Positions 8,773-16,604 of a stretch of DNA of 64,000 bases are shown here, piece after piece. The stretch comes from Gammaproteobacteria bacterium (lineage in GTDB: Bacteria > Pseudomonadota > Gammaproteobacteria > Eutrophobiales > Eutrophobiaceae): NCBI GenBank assembly GCA_012103475.1, contig WLWS01000002.1:248001-312000 (forward strand), in the 5' to 3' direction. The position numbers were made by a program, and so were the translations under genes. The number at the start of each line of letters is the position of its first letter. Position 1 is the stretch's first letter. A model generated the notes under the pieces. It was not told where the DNA came from, ran no database searches, and saw only the letters and a program-made list of their open reading frames with translations.

Positions 8773-9801
8773 ATGAAAGAAAAAACCAACCCGGCTCTGA
8801 CTTTCCCTCATCAGGCTCCGGAGCTCTCGGCAGCTGTGGAGATTGCAAAAGGCGTATTCTGGTTACGCGTGCCGATTCCCTTTGAATTGAATCATATTAA
8901 CGTCTGGTTACTCGATGATGGGGACAGCTATACGCTGATTGATACCGGCATTGATTCGTCAAGAACACGAGACGCCTGGGAGCCTCTGCTAGGGGGACAA
9001 TTCAGTGATAAACCAATAAAAACAGTAATCGTCACCCATTTTCACCCGGATCACTTCGGGCTCGCTGGCTGGTTAACAGATCGATTTTCTGCGCAATATT
9101 GGACTAGCAAGGAAACTCAGGAAAGAACCGACTTCTTATTGAAAGATCACAAGGACGAGGGTAGCGATGACCGGCAGCTTTATTATCAGCAGCATGGTAT
9201 TGAGGATAGAGAATTTTTTGAAAACTTCCTCAAAGGTACGCTTTACCGCGATATCGTCTCCGGAAGCCCCGATTGCACGCGTTTTCTGGATAATGATGAA
9301 CGCTTGAGAATCGGAGAATATGAATGGAGGCTAATCATGACCTATGGCCACGCAGCCGGGCAAATTACCCTGCATTGTGAAGAGCTGGGCATGTTGATTT
9401 CAGGCGATCAGATATTGCCGACAATAACGAGTAATGTGAGTGTGCACGCGGATCAGCCGGAGCAAAACCCACTGCAGGAATATCTTTTGTCTTTTAAGCG
9501 CTATGACGATTTAGCCGAGGATACGCTGGTGTTGCCTTCTCACGGCAAGGTATTTACCGGCATTCATAAACGGATAAGCCAGATCATTGAGCATCACGAG
9601 GCAGTGCTGGAGAAGGTGTTTTTACTTTGTGAAGACGCGAGTTGTGTAAATGAAGTGGTACCGAAACTGTTCAGACGAAAACTGGAAGGCATGAATATCA
9701 TTCTGGCCTTTGGAGAGGCCCTGGCAAATTTGAACTATCTTTATTATCAGGGAAAAATTCAGCGCCTGTTGAGCGACGGCTTATATCGCTATCAGCAATG
9801 A
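8773..9801 (+). CDS. Metallo-beta-lactamase-fold hydrolase
   Basis: Taken from the ATG at 8773, just after the adenosyltransferase stop, the product is 342 residues; a start at 8716 inside the previous gene is possible but less likely. The metal site THFHPDHFG gives His89, His91, Asp93 and His94, and later GHAAGQITLH and LISGDQILP supply the remaining expected ligands. The C-terminal third is helical, with a conserved SHGKVF segment and a winged-helix-like tail, as in LACTB2- or lactonase-like hydrolases. The substrate cannot be told from sequence. Confidence 0.85.
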   Translation: MKEKTNPALTFPHQAPELSAAVEIAKGVFWLRVPIPFELNHINVWLLDDGDSYTLIDTGIDSSRTRDAWEPLLGGQFSDKPIKTVIVTHFHPDHFGLAGWLTDRFSAQYWTSKETQERTDFLLKDHKDEGSDDRQLYYQQHGIEDREFFENFLKGTLYRDIVSGSPDCTRFLDNDERLRIGEYEWRLIMTYGHAAGQITLHCEELGMLISGDQILPTITSNVSVHADQPEQNPLQEYLLSFKRYDDLAEDTLVLPSHGKVFTGIHKRISQIIEHHEAVLEKVFLLCEDASCVNEVVPKLFRRKLEGMNIILAFGEALANLNYLYYQGKIQRLLSDGLYRYQQ

Positions 9802-9802
9802 A

Positions 9803-10237
9803 TTAGTCGTAAATTTTACCGCGTAAGGATTTCGTTCGTCCACGACGGGTTTTGCTGTCCATTCGTTTGCTCTGCGAGGATTTAGTCGGTTTGGTCGGGC
9901 GTCTTTTCTTTTGCGTTCTGGAAGCAATTCCGACCAGCTCATGCAGCCTCTGTAACGCATCATCACGATTTTTTTCACGAGTGCGGAAGCGCTGGGCCTT
10001 TATGATTACAACGCCTTCTTTGCTGATGCGACTATCGCTTAAACCAAATAAACGTTGTTTTACCTCATCGGGCAGGGATGATGCAGTGATGTCGAATCGC
10101 AGATGAACCGCGGAAGACACTTTGTTTACATTCTGACCACCCGCGCCCTGAGCGCGAATAGCCGTAATCACGACTTCGTCTTCCGGGATCTGGAGTTTAG
10201 AATTCACTGCTGGCACGGTTTGGTTTCCCTGTTTCAA
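9803..10237 (-). CDS. arfB: Alternative ribosome-rescue factor ArfB (peptidyl-tRNA hydrolase YaeJ)
   Basis: ArfB rescues ribosomes stalled on non-stop messages by hydrolysing peptidyl-tRNA. The 144-residue protein has the catalytic GGQ (residues 33-35) in the context RAQGAGGQNVNKVSSAVHL and a lysine/arginine-rich C-terminal tail (SKRMDSKTRRGRTKS) that enters the mRNA channel in the family. The length agrees with E. coli YaeJ (140). It is convergent with the MBL-fold gene (1-bp gap). Confidence 0.95.
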   Translation of the reverse strand: MKQGNQTVPAVNSKLQIPEDEVVITAIRAQGAGGQNVNKVSSAVHLRFDITASSLPDEVKQRLFGLSDSRISKEGVVIIKAQRFRTREKNRDDALQRLHELVGIASRTQKKRRPTKPTKSSQSKRMDSKTRRGRTKSLRGKIYD

Positions 10238-10337
10238 GATGTAGTATTTAATAGGTACAAATTATCATCAACTTTTGCATGATATACCTGAACAATCCAC
10301 TGTCTATAATAATTGTATAAGAAATGGAGCGATAAAC

Positions 10338-11366
10338 ATGAAAGCTGTAGGTTATTTAGAGTCCAGAGCGATTGACGAAGAAGATGCGCTGCTTGATATT
10401 GAAATTCCCATGCCCGAAGCGAAAGGTCGTGATTTATTGGTTAAAGTCAGCGCCATATCGGTCAATCCGGTGGATACCAAAGTAAGAAAGTCAGCTTCTC
10501 CAGAAGAGGGGCAGTATAAAATACTGGGTTGGGATGCAGTGGGTGAAGTAATAGCCATTGGTGATCAGGCTGAGTTATTTAAAAAGGGTGATCAGGTCTG
10601 GTACGCCGGTGCGTTAACGTGCCCGGGTTCCAATGCCGAATATCAGCTGGTAGATGAACGACTAGTGGGTCTGAAACCGAAGTCGCTATCCAATTCGGAA
10701 GCCGCGGCCGTGCCACTAACGGCTGTAACAGCCTGGGAATTACTTTTTGATCGCCTCGATTTTGTCCCATCGAGTAAAGATGATCCAGAAGCACCACAAG
10801 CGGTTATTCTGATTATCGGTGCAGCAGGAGGTGTTGGCTCTATATTGATTCAATTAGTCAGAAAACTCACCAATGCGATTGTTATCGGCACAGCATCGAG
10901 AGAACAAAGCGCAAATTGGGCAAGAGAATTAGGCAGTCATCATGTCATTAATCATCATCAGCCCTTGCTGTCACAAATAAACGCAGTGGGCTTCGAGGAT
11001 GTGACACACGCAATTAGTTTGACTCACACTCATCTCTACTTCGATCAGCTGGTAGAGGCATTGGCACCACAGGGCAAACTGGCACTTATTGATGATCCTG
11101 AAGCGGGTATAGATATCACCAAATTAAAACGCAAATCGCTTTCCTTACACTGGGAACTAATGTTTACCCGCTCGCTGTTCAACACCTGGGATATGCACAA
11201 GCAACATGACATTTTGACTTCGGTGGCAAAGTTGGTTGATGAGGGAGAAATTAAAACAACTCTGGGCGAGAATTATGGGAAGATTAACGCCATCAATTTG
11301 AAACGCGCTCATGCTCATATAGAAAGTAATCAGGCGATAGGGAAGATCGTATTGGAAGGGTTCTAG
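10338..11366 (+). CDS. Zinc-type alcohol dehydrogenase family / quinone oxidoreductase-like protein
   Basis: This NAD(P)H-dependent medium-chain reductase has 342 residues from the ATG at 10338, which follows a GGAG ribosome binding site; an upstream in-frame ATG at 10275 lacks support. The N-terminal GroES-like part has VSAISVNPVDTKVR, and the Rossmann part has VILIIGAAGGVGSILIQL. Structural and catalytic zinc cysteines are absent, as in zinc-independent quinone oxidoreductases (the so-called zinc-binding ADH subfamily near YhfP/ZADH). The substrate is unknown. It overlaps the next gene by 4 bp, convergently. Confidence 0.85.
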   Translation: MKAVGYLESRAIDEEDALLDIEIPMPEAKGRDLLVKVSAISVNPVDTKVRKSASPEEGQYKILGWDAVGEVIAIGDQAELFKKGDQVWYAGALTCPGSNAEYQLVDERLVGLKPKSLSNSEAAAVPLTAVTAWELLFDRLDFVPSSKDDPEAPQAVILIIGAAGGVGSILIQLVRKLTNAIVIGTASREQSANWARELGSHHVINHHQPLLSQINAVGFEDVTHAISLTHTHLYFDQLVEALAPQGKLALIDDPEAGIDITKLKRKSLSLHWELMFTRSLFNTWDMHKQHDILTSVAKLVDEGEIKTTLGENYGKINAINLKRAHAHIESNQAIGKIVLEGF

Positions 11367-12016
11367 GAGTATAGATATTTAATATCTGGTTTCTCGGTGG
11401 CGAAAAAGTGTACCCAGATATAGGCGTGGCTAAAGGCGGCGACAATTAGCGCTGCAGAAGAATTCAAGCCTGTGGCAACTGCCCAGAAAAGTAAAAACGC
11501 ATAGAAATACATCCCGTTGTTTGTAAACCGGAATATTCCGGCCTTAACAAAGGGCATATCACGATAGCGGGGATCAAAATGATCGGCTCCCGCTGCGCGC
11601 GCCATTCCAAAATATCTGGCAACACTGTATGCCGCATACAAACCAGGAAAGAGAAGAATAGCAATGAGTATAAATTGGCTGGTAGCAGATAAATGCAAAC
11701 TTCCGCCGTCCATCCAGCCCAGAGCAAACAAGGAAACAAAACGGCTGGCGAAGAGTAGAAAAAAGATAATCAGATAGATTCGAAATTCAAGGGCACTGGC
11801 TGAATCTGATGAAGCCAGTCTTCGTCTCCATGACACCCAGACAAATACCTGATGAAGGATAGGAATAAACGCGGCAACCCAGAAATAAGCCGGATCAGGA
11901 TAGCCCAGATATGCCCATCCGTAGTAAAGGACTAAAAGAAGAGTCAATAAACACAGAGCATGTAGGCTCTGACCTTTCCAGATATCTGGTGGATTGTTTG
12001 AAGACTCAGCAATCAT
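11363..12016 (-). CDS. Multi-pass membrane protein resembling the phospholipid / isoprenylcysteine methyltransferase family
   Basis: This 217-residue protein has about five or six predicted membrane segments (from about residue 18 onward). The C-terminal region RFTNNGMYFYAFLLFWA followed by FFATEKPDIKYLYS resembles the SAM-binding end of PEMT/ICMT-type methyltransferases, which have an RHPxY-like motif and a C-terminal TE-PD. A methyltransferase on lipid or isoprenoid substrates is the best guess but not proven. Its start overlaps by 11 bp the end of the DUF1232 gene upstream, so the two are cotranscribed. Confidence 0.6.
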   Translation of the reverse strand: MIAESSNNPPDIWKGQSLHALCLLTLLLVLYYGWAYLGYPDPAYFWVAAFIPILHQVFVWVSWRRRLASSDSASALEFRIYLIIFFLLFASRFVSLFALGWMDGGSLHLSATSQFILIAILLFPGLYAAYSVARYFGMARAAGADHFDPRYRDMPFVKAGIFRFTNNGMYFYAFLLFWAVATGLNSSAALIVAAFSHAYIWVHFFATEKPDIKYLYS

Positions 12017-12266
12017 TTGTAATTTCCTCTCTAATGCGCATTTTTATCTGGCCGGGGATTAACAATAAAGCCGACCAAACAAGGAAGAGGACAATAATCA
12101 AATCGTCTACTTGACCAAGTATTGGAATGAAATCCGGGATAAGATCAATTGGTGAAAGAAGATAACCAACAGCGGCAGCAAGTAGCCATTTCGATGCTCG
12201 CAGAACGCTCGGATCTTTACTCAGTGCTTTATAATAAACGATTTCAGTAGTGAGATGATTTAGCAT
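12006..12266 (-). CDS. DUF1232 (YkvA-like) small membrane protein
   Basis: This 86-residue protein carries the DUF1232 signature, in which a membrane segment runs into YLLSPIDLIPDFIPILGQ-DD. A second hydrophobic helix follows (IIVLFLVWSALLLI). The family is widespread and of unknown function. It overlaps the downstream methyltransferase-like gene, indicating translational coupling. Confidence 0.85.
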   Translation of the reverse strand: MLNHLTTEIVYYKALSKDPSVLRASKWLLAAAVGYLLSPIDLIPDFIPILGQVDDLIIVLFLVWSALLLIPGQIKMRIREEITNDC

Positions 12267-12320
12267 AAGGCGTTAATAGAGTCAGGGAAAGATCAGTCTG
12301 CGAGGACATTGCTACAAATT

Positions 12321-12614
12321 TTACTCATAAACACTAGTATAGTGTTCAACTTCAGGAAAGGGATCGTAAAAATGATGAAGCAATCGTCGCCATTCTTCAT
12401 ACTCAACAGATTGACGGAATCCTTCAGTATGGGCTTCTAAAGATGCCCAGTTTACTAAGAGTATGTATCTGTTGTTTTTTTCGATACACTTTTGGAGCTC
12501 GTGAGATAGATAACCCTGCATACTGGAAATGATGCTCTGCGCTTCATCAAAAGCTAATTCAAAATCTGCTTCCTGTCCCGGCTTCACATTTAGCACTGCA
12601 ACTTCCAATATCAT
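12321..12614 (-). CDS. Antibiotic biosynthesis monooxygenase (ABM)-domain protein
   Basis: The 97-residue protein starts at the ATG at 12612-12614, which has an AGGGAGAG ribosome binding site; longer frames run into the LysE gene. [25 protein letters not shown] and the conserved [14 protein letters not shown] are typical of the dimeric ferredoxin-like ABM fold, which covers quinol monooxygenases and many detoxifying enzymes. The active site and substrate are not defined. It is about 50 bp downstream of the LysE-type exporter and likely cotranscribed. Confidence 0.8.
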   Translation of the reverse strand: MILEVAVLNVKPGQEADFELAFDEAQSIISSMQGYLSHELQKCIEKNNRYILLVNWASLEAHTEGFRQSVEYEEWRRLLHHFYDPFPEVEHYTSVYE

Positions 12615-12663
12615 TTTTTCTCTCCCTGGGCTTATGATGGGCTTTTTATGCGGAACAATGGAC

Positions 12664-13302
12664 TCATGTACGTTCACTCATAGCGAGGCGAACACCTAGT
12701 CCGATGAATAACGCTCCCAGACCGCGATCCATCCAGGCTGCAAATTGGGAGTTGTCACTGAGGTATTTCGTTAACTTTGCACCTAGAATAACTAATGGAG
12801 GTTCAATAAATGCTGAAATTACAATGATAAGAGAACCATGTAAAAATAGCTGCGCACTTGCTGGCCCGGCACCTTCAACCACAAATTGCGGTAAAAATGC
12901 TAAAAAGAAAATAGCAACTTTTGGGTTCAGTGTCGCCACAAGAACACCTTGTTTAAATATTTCCAGGTTCGATGATTGTTTTACATCTGTATCGGAAGAG
13001 TAAGAAGCACCATTAGATTTAATTGACTGGATTCCTAGCCAAACTAGATAAAGTGCACCAACGCACTTTACTAATGTGAAGGCTGTGATCGATGTGGCAA
13101 GAATTGCAGATAAGCCCGCTGTTGCCAATAAAACATGCAAAAATGCACCACCCCAAATCCCAAACATCGCGGCAAAACCTGAGCGCTGCCCATTTCTGGC
13201 GGTTTGAGCGAGTATAAAGGCGATATCCGGACCCGGAGAGAGATTCAGGAGGATTGCGGCTACTAAGAAAGTGCTCCAATGAGCCAGGGTGTAATCAAAC
13301 AT
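12664..13302 (-). CDS. LysE/RhtB-family amino-acid exporter
   Basis: This inner-membrane efflux protein of 212 residues has about six transmembrane helices. The N-terminal [21 protein letters not shown] is the RhtB/LysE signature, and [19 protein letters not shown] is the second conserved block. Likely substrates are amino acids or their derivatives; no closer assignment is possible. Confidence 0.9.
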   Translation of the reverse strand: MFDYTLAHWSTFLVAAILLNLSPGPDIAFILAQTARNGQRSGFAAMFGIWGGAFLHVLLATAGLSAILATSITAFTLVKCVGALYLVWLGIQSIKSNGASYSSDTDVKQSSNLEIFKQGVLVATLNPKVAIFFLAFLPQFVVEGAGPASAQLFLHGSLIIVISAFIEPPLVILGAKLTKYLSDNSQFAAWMDRGLGALFIGLGVRLAMSERT

Positions 13303-13405
13303 TTGTGTGCGTTATCTCTGGTAGATTGTATTCTGTAAGCGAAATCTAAGGGCAACATATACGTTTTTCTTATGAATTCGCCAGTATGCGGGCGCTTGAT
13401 ATCGT

Positions 13406-13801
13406 TTAGCTATTAATCGGAGTACATAATTCGATTAATATACCGGAAGGGCAGCGAATATAAGAAACGATTTGCCCCCAAGGTTTTGTTTCAGGAGATT
13501 TTAGCTCAATTGCACCATGCTGTATTGCACACTGATGAATGCTACTAACATCATCGCTTACAAGTGCTATTTCAATGCCTAATGGTTTATCAGATTCAGT
13601 AGCGCTTATATACCCACCAGAGAAATTTGATAATCCTAACTCGTGAGATGCAAAGGCCAGAGTTGTTTCGCCGGTATCTAATTCTCCATAGTCATTTTCG
13701 TCAGTGATAAAGCGACGTTTCATTTCAAATGCTTTTTCAAAGAATGACAAAGCCATATCTACATCACCAACATAATTTATTGTGTATCCAAATTTTACCA
13801 T
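13406..13801 (-). CDS. VOC (glyoxalase/bleomycin-resistance) family protein
   Basis: This 131-residue protein has two beta-alpha-beta-beta-beta modules: FGYTINYVGDVDMALSFFEKAFEM, then KPWGQIVSYIRCPSGILIELCTPI. The fold is shared by glyoxalases, dioxygenases and drug-binding resistance proteins. VOC genes are common integron cassette cargo, and this one sits at the end of the cassette cluster in the same orientation, but no clear attC was found on its 3' side. The function is open. Confidence 0.8.
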   Translation of the reverse strand: MVKFGYTINYVGDVDMALSFFEKAFEMKRRFITDENDYGELDTGETTLAFASHELGLSNFSGGYISATESDKPLGIEIALVSDDVSSIHQCAIQHGAIELKSPETKPWGQIVSYIRCPSGILIELCTPINS

Positions 13802-13943
13802 TCGATAGCTTCCTTTAGTCGTTCACATTATTGTTATTTGAAACATCCATCATTTCTGGGGGTGATTTTTGGAGCTATAACGTCTGCTTCAATCGCGCCG
13901 CTTTTTTGTTCATTACTTAGAAATGCTAAATACCTAGATATGA

Positions 13944-14132
13944 TTAAATTGATATCGCTAGTAGTAATACTGTAATAGTTACTCCAACTACTAACAAATT
14001 GAATTCACTATTGTTTGGCAGTTTTTCATTGATAAATTCTGCCTCGTCACCGTTCTTAGTTTCTGCTGAGTAAACGCTAAAACCATACCCTGACATCTCT
14101 TCCTGAATTTCTGAACAAAATTTATCTGTCAT
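13944..14132 (-). CDS. Small cassette-encoded protein with a C-terminal membrane helix
   Basis: This 62-residue frame is hydrophilic and acidic for about 40 residues, then has a single hydrophobic helix (NLLVVGVTITVLLLAISI) reaching the C-terminus. No family was recognised. It occupies one cassette between a degenerate attC-like stretch and the site at 14158. Its position makes it a likely real gene, but the shortness and lack of homology keep the call cautious. Confidence 0.5.
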   Translation of the reverse strand: MTDKFCSEIQEEMSGYGFSVYSAETKNGDEAEFINEKLPNNSEFNLLVVGVTITVLLLAISI

Positions 14133-14157
14133 TTGGTTTACCTAAGTTTTAATTAGA

Positions 14158-14244
14158 GGCTAACGTCTGCGATAACCCGCGCCAGAATTATTATTGCGTA
14201 GCGACCTCACAAAAGAGCGCGACGGGTTGACTGCCTTGTTAGGT
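14158..14244 (-). repeat. Integron attC recombination site
   Basis: This 87-bp imperfect dyad has left core CTAAC within 14158-14164 and a perfect right core GTTAGGT at 14238-14244. Inner arms pair AACCCG (about 14174-14179) with CGGGTT (about 14223-14228). It is nearly identical over its length to the site at 15279-15365, as expected for cassettes captured by one integron family. It follows the stop of the cassette gene at 14248. Confidence 0.85.
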
Positions 14245-14247
14245 GAT

Positions 14248-14625
14248 TTAAGCATTTTTTGGCACGATGAAAAATTTAAGAATTTCTTGGAGTTTATTAA
14301 TTATCTGTAAAGTAGATTGAGGATTGTCCCATTCATTCACCACATCAATAACGTACCGATTTAAATAATCAGTTGATATTCTCTCTCCAATAGATCGAAT
14401 TATCTCCTCGGTGTGCTTTATAAGTTCCTTTCTCAAAACTAGATATTGAAAATCTACTTCAGACCATACGCCTGGTCCTTCATGGCTCCAGTTTTCTACG
14501 ACTTGTAGTTCACATTGTAAATTTCCCCGTTTAGCCCCTAATATCAGGAAATGTTTCATTAAAGATAGTTCAACATCTTCTATCGCTAATGAGTGATCAT
14601 TATTTTCAATGAGGTAATGAGTCAT
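14248..14625 (-). CDS. Hypothetical cassette-encoded protein
   Basis: The 125-residue protein starts at the ATG at 14623-14625; a GTG at 14631 lies inside the attC core and is unlikely. It is a soluble, helix-rich sequence (HTEEIIRSIGERISTDYLNRYVIDVV) with no recognised family. Its 3' end abuts the attC at 14158-14244 and its 5' end abuts the one at 14630-14710, giving a textbook single-gene cassette. Confidence 0.7.
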   Translation of the reverse strand: MTHYLIENNDHSLAIEDVELSLMKHFLILGAKRGNLQCELQVVENWSHEGPGVWSEVDFQYLVLRKELIKHTEEIIRSIGERISTDYLNRYVIDVVNEWDNPQSTLQIINKLQEILKFFIVPKNA

Positions 14626-14629
14626 GGTC

Positions 14630-14710
14630 ACCTAACGTCTTGCTAAGCGGCGCGCGCTTTTTGCGCGTCCGGTGGAGCGTAGCGGAACGTACTTGAGCAA
14701 TTTGTTAGGT
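14630..14710 (-). repeat. Integron attC recombination site
   Basis: This 81-bp dyad has perfect consensus cores: ACCTAAC at 14630-14636 and GTTAGGT at 14704-14710. The interior contains a strong GC-rich hairpin (GCGCGC, T5, GCGCG) different from the other two sites, so this cassette has a different origin. Outer arms TTGCT (left) and AGCAA (right) also pair. Confidence 0.88.
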
Positions 14711-14712
14711 CT

Positions 14713-15270
14713 CTATTTTTGAAATAAACGCTGGAATCTTTCATTATCTAATTTTTCATTTCCACTTAAGCATTTATCAGTGTTGTGTCCAGAATTACCT
14801 CCTATACTTGCGCATATTGTGTATAGGCCATTATTATAAGTGAATCTTTTAATATCGACGTAATGACACGAATCAAATGGCAAATTATCTATAAGAATGT
14901 TTTCTTCCACAGAAACAGTGAGTGACCCCCATTGCCAGTCATAGCACTCTCCTCTCGCTTTGGATGAGAAATCCAAATTAGCTATAATATTTTGCTTCTG
15001 TGTTTTTCCTTTTCTTTTACCGTAAACTGTTACACTCAAATCACATTCATACTTATTGTCATTAGCATAGTATATCTCGTGTTCCTTTAGCGTCTCCTCT
15101 CTAGTATCAAAATGACGATCGAGATTTTGCACATGGATGGGATAAATTTCGAAAACTCCTATTTCTGGATAACAGCCAGCACGTACAAGTTGGTAAGTGT
15201 TATCAGCTGAAGCTATATTAAACATGACAGTGTAAATAATACTCAAAGCTACGATAGAAATAATTTTCAT
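14713..15270 (-). CDS. Secreted hypothetical protein in a cassette
   Basis: The 185-residue protein has a clear signal peptide (MKIISIVALSIIYTVMFNIASA, about 22 residues). The mature part has six cysteines scattered in a beta-rich sequence, suggesting disulfides in the periplasm. No family was recognised. It ends 3 bp from the attC at 14630-14710 and starts just inside the attC at 15279. Confidence 0.7.
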   Translation of the reverse strand: MKIISIVALSIIYTVMFNIASADNTYQLVRAGCYPEIGVFEIYPIHVQNLDRHFDTREETLKEHEIYYANDNKYECDLSVTVYGKRKGKTQKQNIIANLDFSSKARGECYDWQWGSLTVSVEENILIDNLPFDSCHYVDIKRFTYNNGLYTICASIGGNSGHNTDKCLSGNEKLDNERFQRLFQK

Positions 15271-15278
15271 GTTTGTAG

Positions 15279-15365
15279 ACCTAACGTCTGCGGTAACCCG
15301 CGCCAGAATTATTATCGCGAAGCAACATTATAAAAGAGTGCGACGGGTTGACTGCATTGTTAAGT
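15279..15365 (-). repeat. Integron attC recombination site
   Basis: This 87-bp dyad has perfect cores ACCTAAC (15279-15285) and GTTAAGT (15359-15365) and inner arms AACCCG/CGGGTT. It is a near copy of the site at 14158-14244. The stop codon of the upstream cassette gene (15360-15362) lies inside its right core. Confidence 0.88.
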
Positions 15366-15794
15366 GCGTTTTTCAATGGTTTTACCTTGCTTAATTATAC
15401 TGATTCCCATAGGAATTCCTGTAAGAGATATCGCTAGCATATAGAATGTATTTGCACCTTCACCTTTAAGTAAAGCTAGTGGAATCATTGCGGCAGAAGC
15501 AACTAGGACTATATAGCCTGTTATTTTCGCCTTTAAAGCACTAGGCTTTCTTTTCCGATCTCTTAACGCGCGTATTAATATATAAATACAAATTATAAAT
15601 AGCAGCAGCACACTACCCAAGAAATAGATGTTTTCATTTTCTCTCGTGTCTGGAGATGAGAACATCATCCAAACAGACATACCGCTTAACGAGCCAAATA
15701 TTATAGACAAAATGCCTGAAGCTATTATTGTCGAGAGTCGCTCTCGTTTGGTAGGTACTCTGTCAATTTTCCAGCTATCAGGTATTTCGCTCAT
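15360..15794 (-). CDS. Cassette-encoded membrane protein of unknown function
   Basis: The 144-residue protein has four hydrophobic helices (about residues 22-48, 58-76, 90-108, 115-135) and basic loops (ALRDRKRKPSALK). No family was recognised. Read in the gene direction, a GTTAAGT core lies 4 bp before the ATG, which is how a cassette begins, but the full partner site on that side is not recognisable. Confidence 0.65.
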   Translation of the reverse strand: MSEIPDSWKIDRVPTKRERLSTIIASGILSIIFGSLSGMSVWMMFSSPDTRENENIYFLGSVLLLFIICIYILIRALRDRKRKPSALKAKITGYIVLVASAAMIPLALLKGEGANTFYMLAISLTGIPMGISIIKQGKTIEKRT

Positions 15795-16136
15795 GGCACT
15801 TAACAGTTTATTCTACGGCGAGCGCCGTATAACATGGCTTTTGTTCATAGATATATTTATAGCGAACGCAGGGGGAAAAAGATACTGAAACCAGATATTT
15901 AGTTGGGATTTATGAAAACAGTCAAAAATAACCTGCGGGTTTGAATGGGTTTGGCTTTTGTTCCAGGATTTGGCAAGTGTTTAATTAGGCCAAAATTATT
16001 TTAATTATTAGTAGTTTATCGTCGCAGGTTTTTTTCCGTTCTTTTTTCACCTGCGATTTCGGTTGTGGCGTAAATTAGATAAGGTGGCGCGATTGCCGGA
16101 CAGGGACCGTTGCTATCCCTGTCCGACTAATTGTGA
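15795..16136. other. Non-coding spacer between the cassette cluster and truncated haemoglobin
   Basis: This spacer of about 340 bp contains an isolated ACTTAAC cassette core (15798-15804) and a compact palindrome TACGGCG-AG-CGCCGTA (15814-15829) that may be the rest of a truncated attC or attI. It also has an inverted repeat TCGCAGGT (16022-16029) / ACCTGCGA (16049-16056) and a 10-bp perfect stem-loop CGGACAGGGA (16097-16106) / TCCCTGTCCG (16116-16125). No protein-like frame was seen. Confidence 0.5.
16097..16125. terminator. Strong stem-loop downstream of the haemoglobin gene
   Basis: A perfect 10-bp stem with a 9-nt loop lies 12 bp beyond the stop of the haemoglobin gene. There is no T-run on either side, so it is either a non-canonical terminator or an mRNA-stabilising 3' structure. 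Confidence 0.45.
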
Positions 16137-16505
16137 CTATCTATTCAGTACGTCGTCTCTTACGGATTCTACAACGGTGGCGGCTTCGCCGATGAGCTCG
16201 TTGTCGACGCCCATTTCGGTAAGTGTTGCGCCAAGATTTTCTTTTACTGCATCAAAGTGAATATCTGTCAGGCCGTGTTCTTCAACCAGGCTTTTGTGAG
16301 CGTCTCGCATTGACTGTCCCGGATAATTTGACAGACCGCCTAGTGCATAGGCAAAAAAACGTTTTTGATGACGGGCTTGTTTTGCCATGTCTGTGTTTTC
16401 AAAAAAATGTTTAATCCGGTCGTCGGCCAAAACTTTCTCATAAAATTTATCGACGGCGGCATCAATGGCCGCTTCGCCACCTAGTTTTTCAAATATTGAA
16501 CTCAT
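16137..16505 (-). CDS. glbN: Group I truncated haemoglobin (trHbN-like)
   Basis: Group I truncated haemoglobins bind O2/NO and often detoxify NO. This 122-residue protein matches the 2-on-2 fold: MSSIFEKLGGEAAIDAAVDKFY at the start with the B10 tyrosine (Tyr22), FFENTDMAKQARHQKRFFAYALGG in the middle, and the probable proximal haem ligand His70 in MRDAHKSL. The length is normal. It is transcribed alone, downstream of the terminator that closes the molybdopterin operon. Confidence 0.92.
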   Translation of the reverse strand: MSSIFEKLGGEAAIDAAVDKFYEKVLADDRIKHFFENTDMAKQARHQKRFFAYALGGLSNYPGQSMRDAHKSLVEEHGLTDIHFDAVKENLGATLTEMGVDNELIGEAATVVESVRDDVLNR

Positions 16506-16544
16506 TATTGTTCCCTTTTGTTGTTGTTTTAATTGTCAAAATAA

Positions 16545-16574
16545 AAGGGCAGAGTAGTTTAATACTCTGCCCTT
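16545..16574 (-). terminator. Rho-independent terminator of the molybdopterin oxidoreductase operon
   Basis: A perfect 12-bp stem (AAGGGCAGAGTA at 16545-16556 and TACTCTGCCCTT at 16563-16574) has a 6-nt loop. On the minus strand it is followed by TTTTATTTT. It sits 31 bp after the NrfD-type gene stop. Confidence 0.9.
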
Positions 16575-16604
16575 GAACGCTTGCTACTTTTTTAGAACGC
16601 TAAA

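Larger units (their letters stand above)
13860..15804 (-). mobile_element. Cluster of integron gene cassettes without a visible integrase (CALIN-like)
   Basis: Four small minus-strand genes alternate with imperfect-dyad elements that start with RYYYAAC and end with GTTRRRY, the core sites of integron attC recombination sites. Three are clear (14158-14244, 14630-14710, 15279-15365). A degenerate one is suggested near 13875 (TATAACGTCTGC shares the internal TAACGTCTGC), and an isolated ACTTAAC core lies at 15798-15804. Each gene is tightly fitted between sites, all genes face the same way, and the DNA looks more AT-rich than the flanks. No tyrosine recombinase IntI gene is present in the window. 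Confidence 0.85.

Noticed and set aside
13303..13405. A fourth full attC downstream of the VOC gene (GGCAAC ... GTTTAGC)
   Set aside because: The right core deviates from GTTRRRY and the arms do not pair convincingly.
13406..16136. Integron integrase or attI beside the cassettes
   Set aside because: No tyrosine-recombinase frame exists in this interval or elsewhere in the window.
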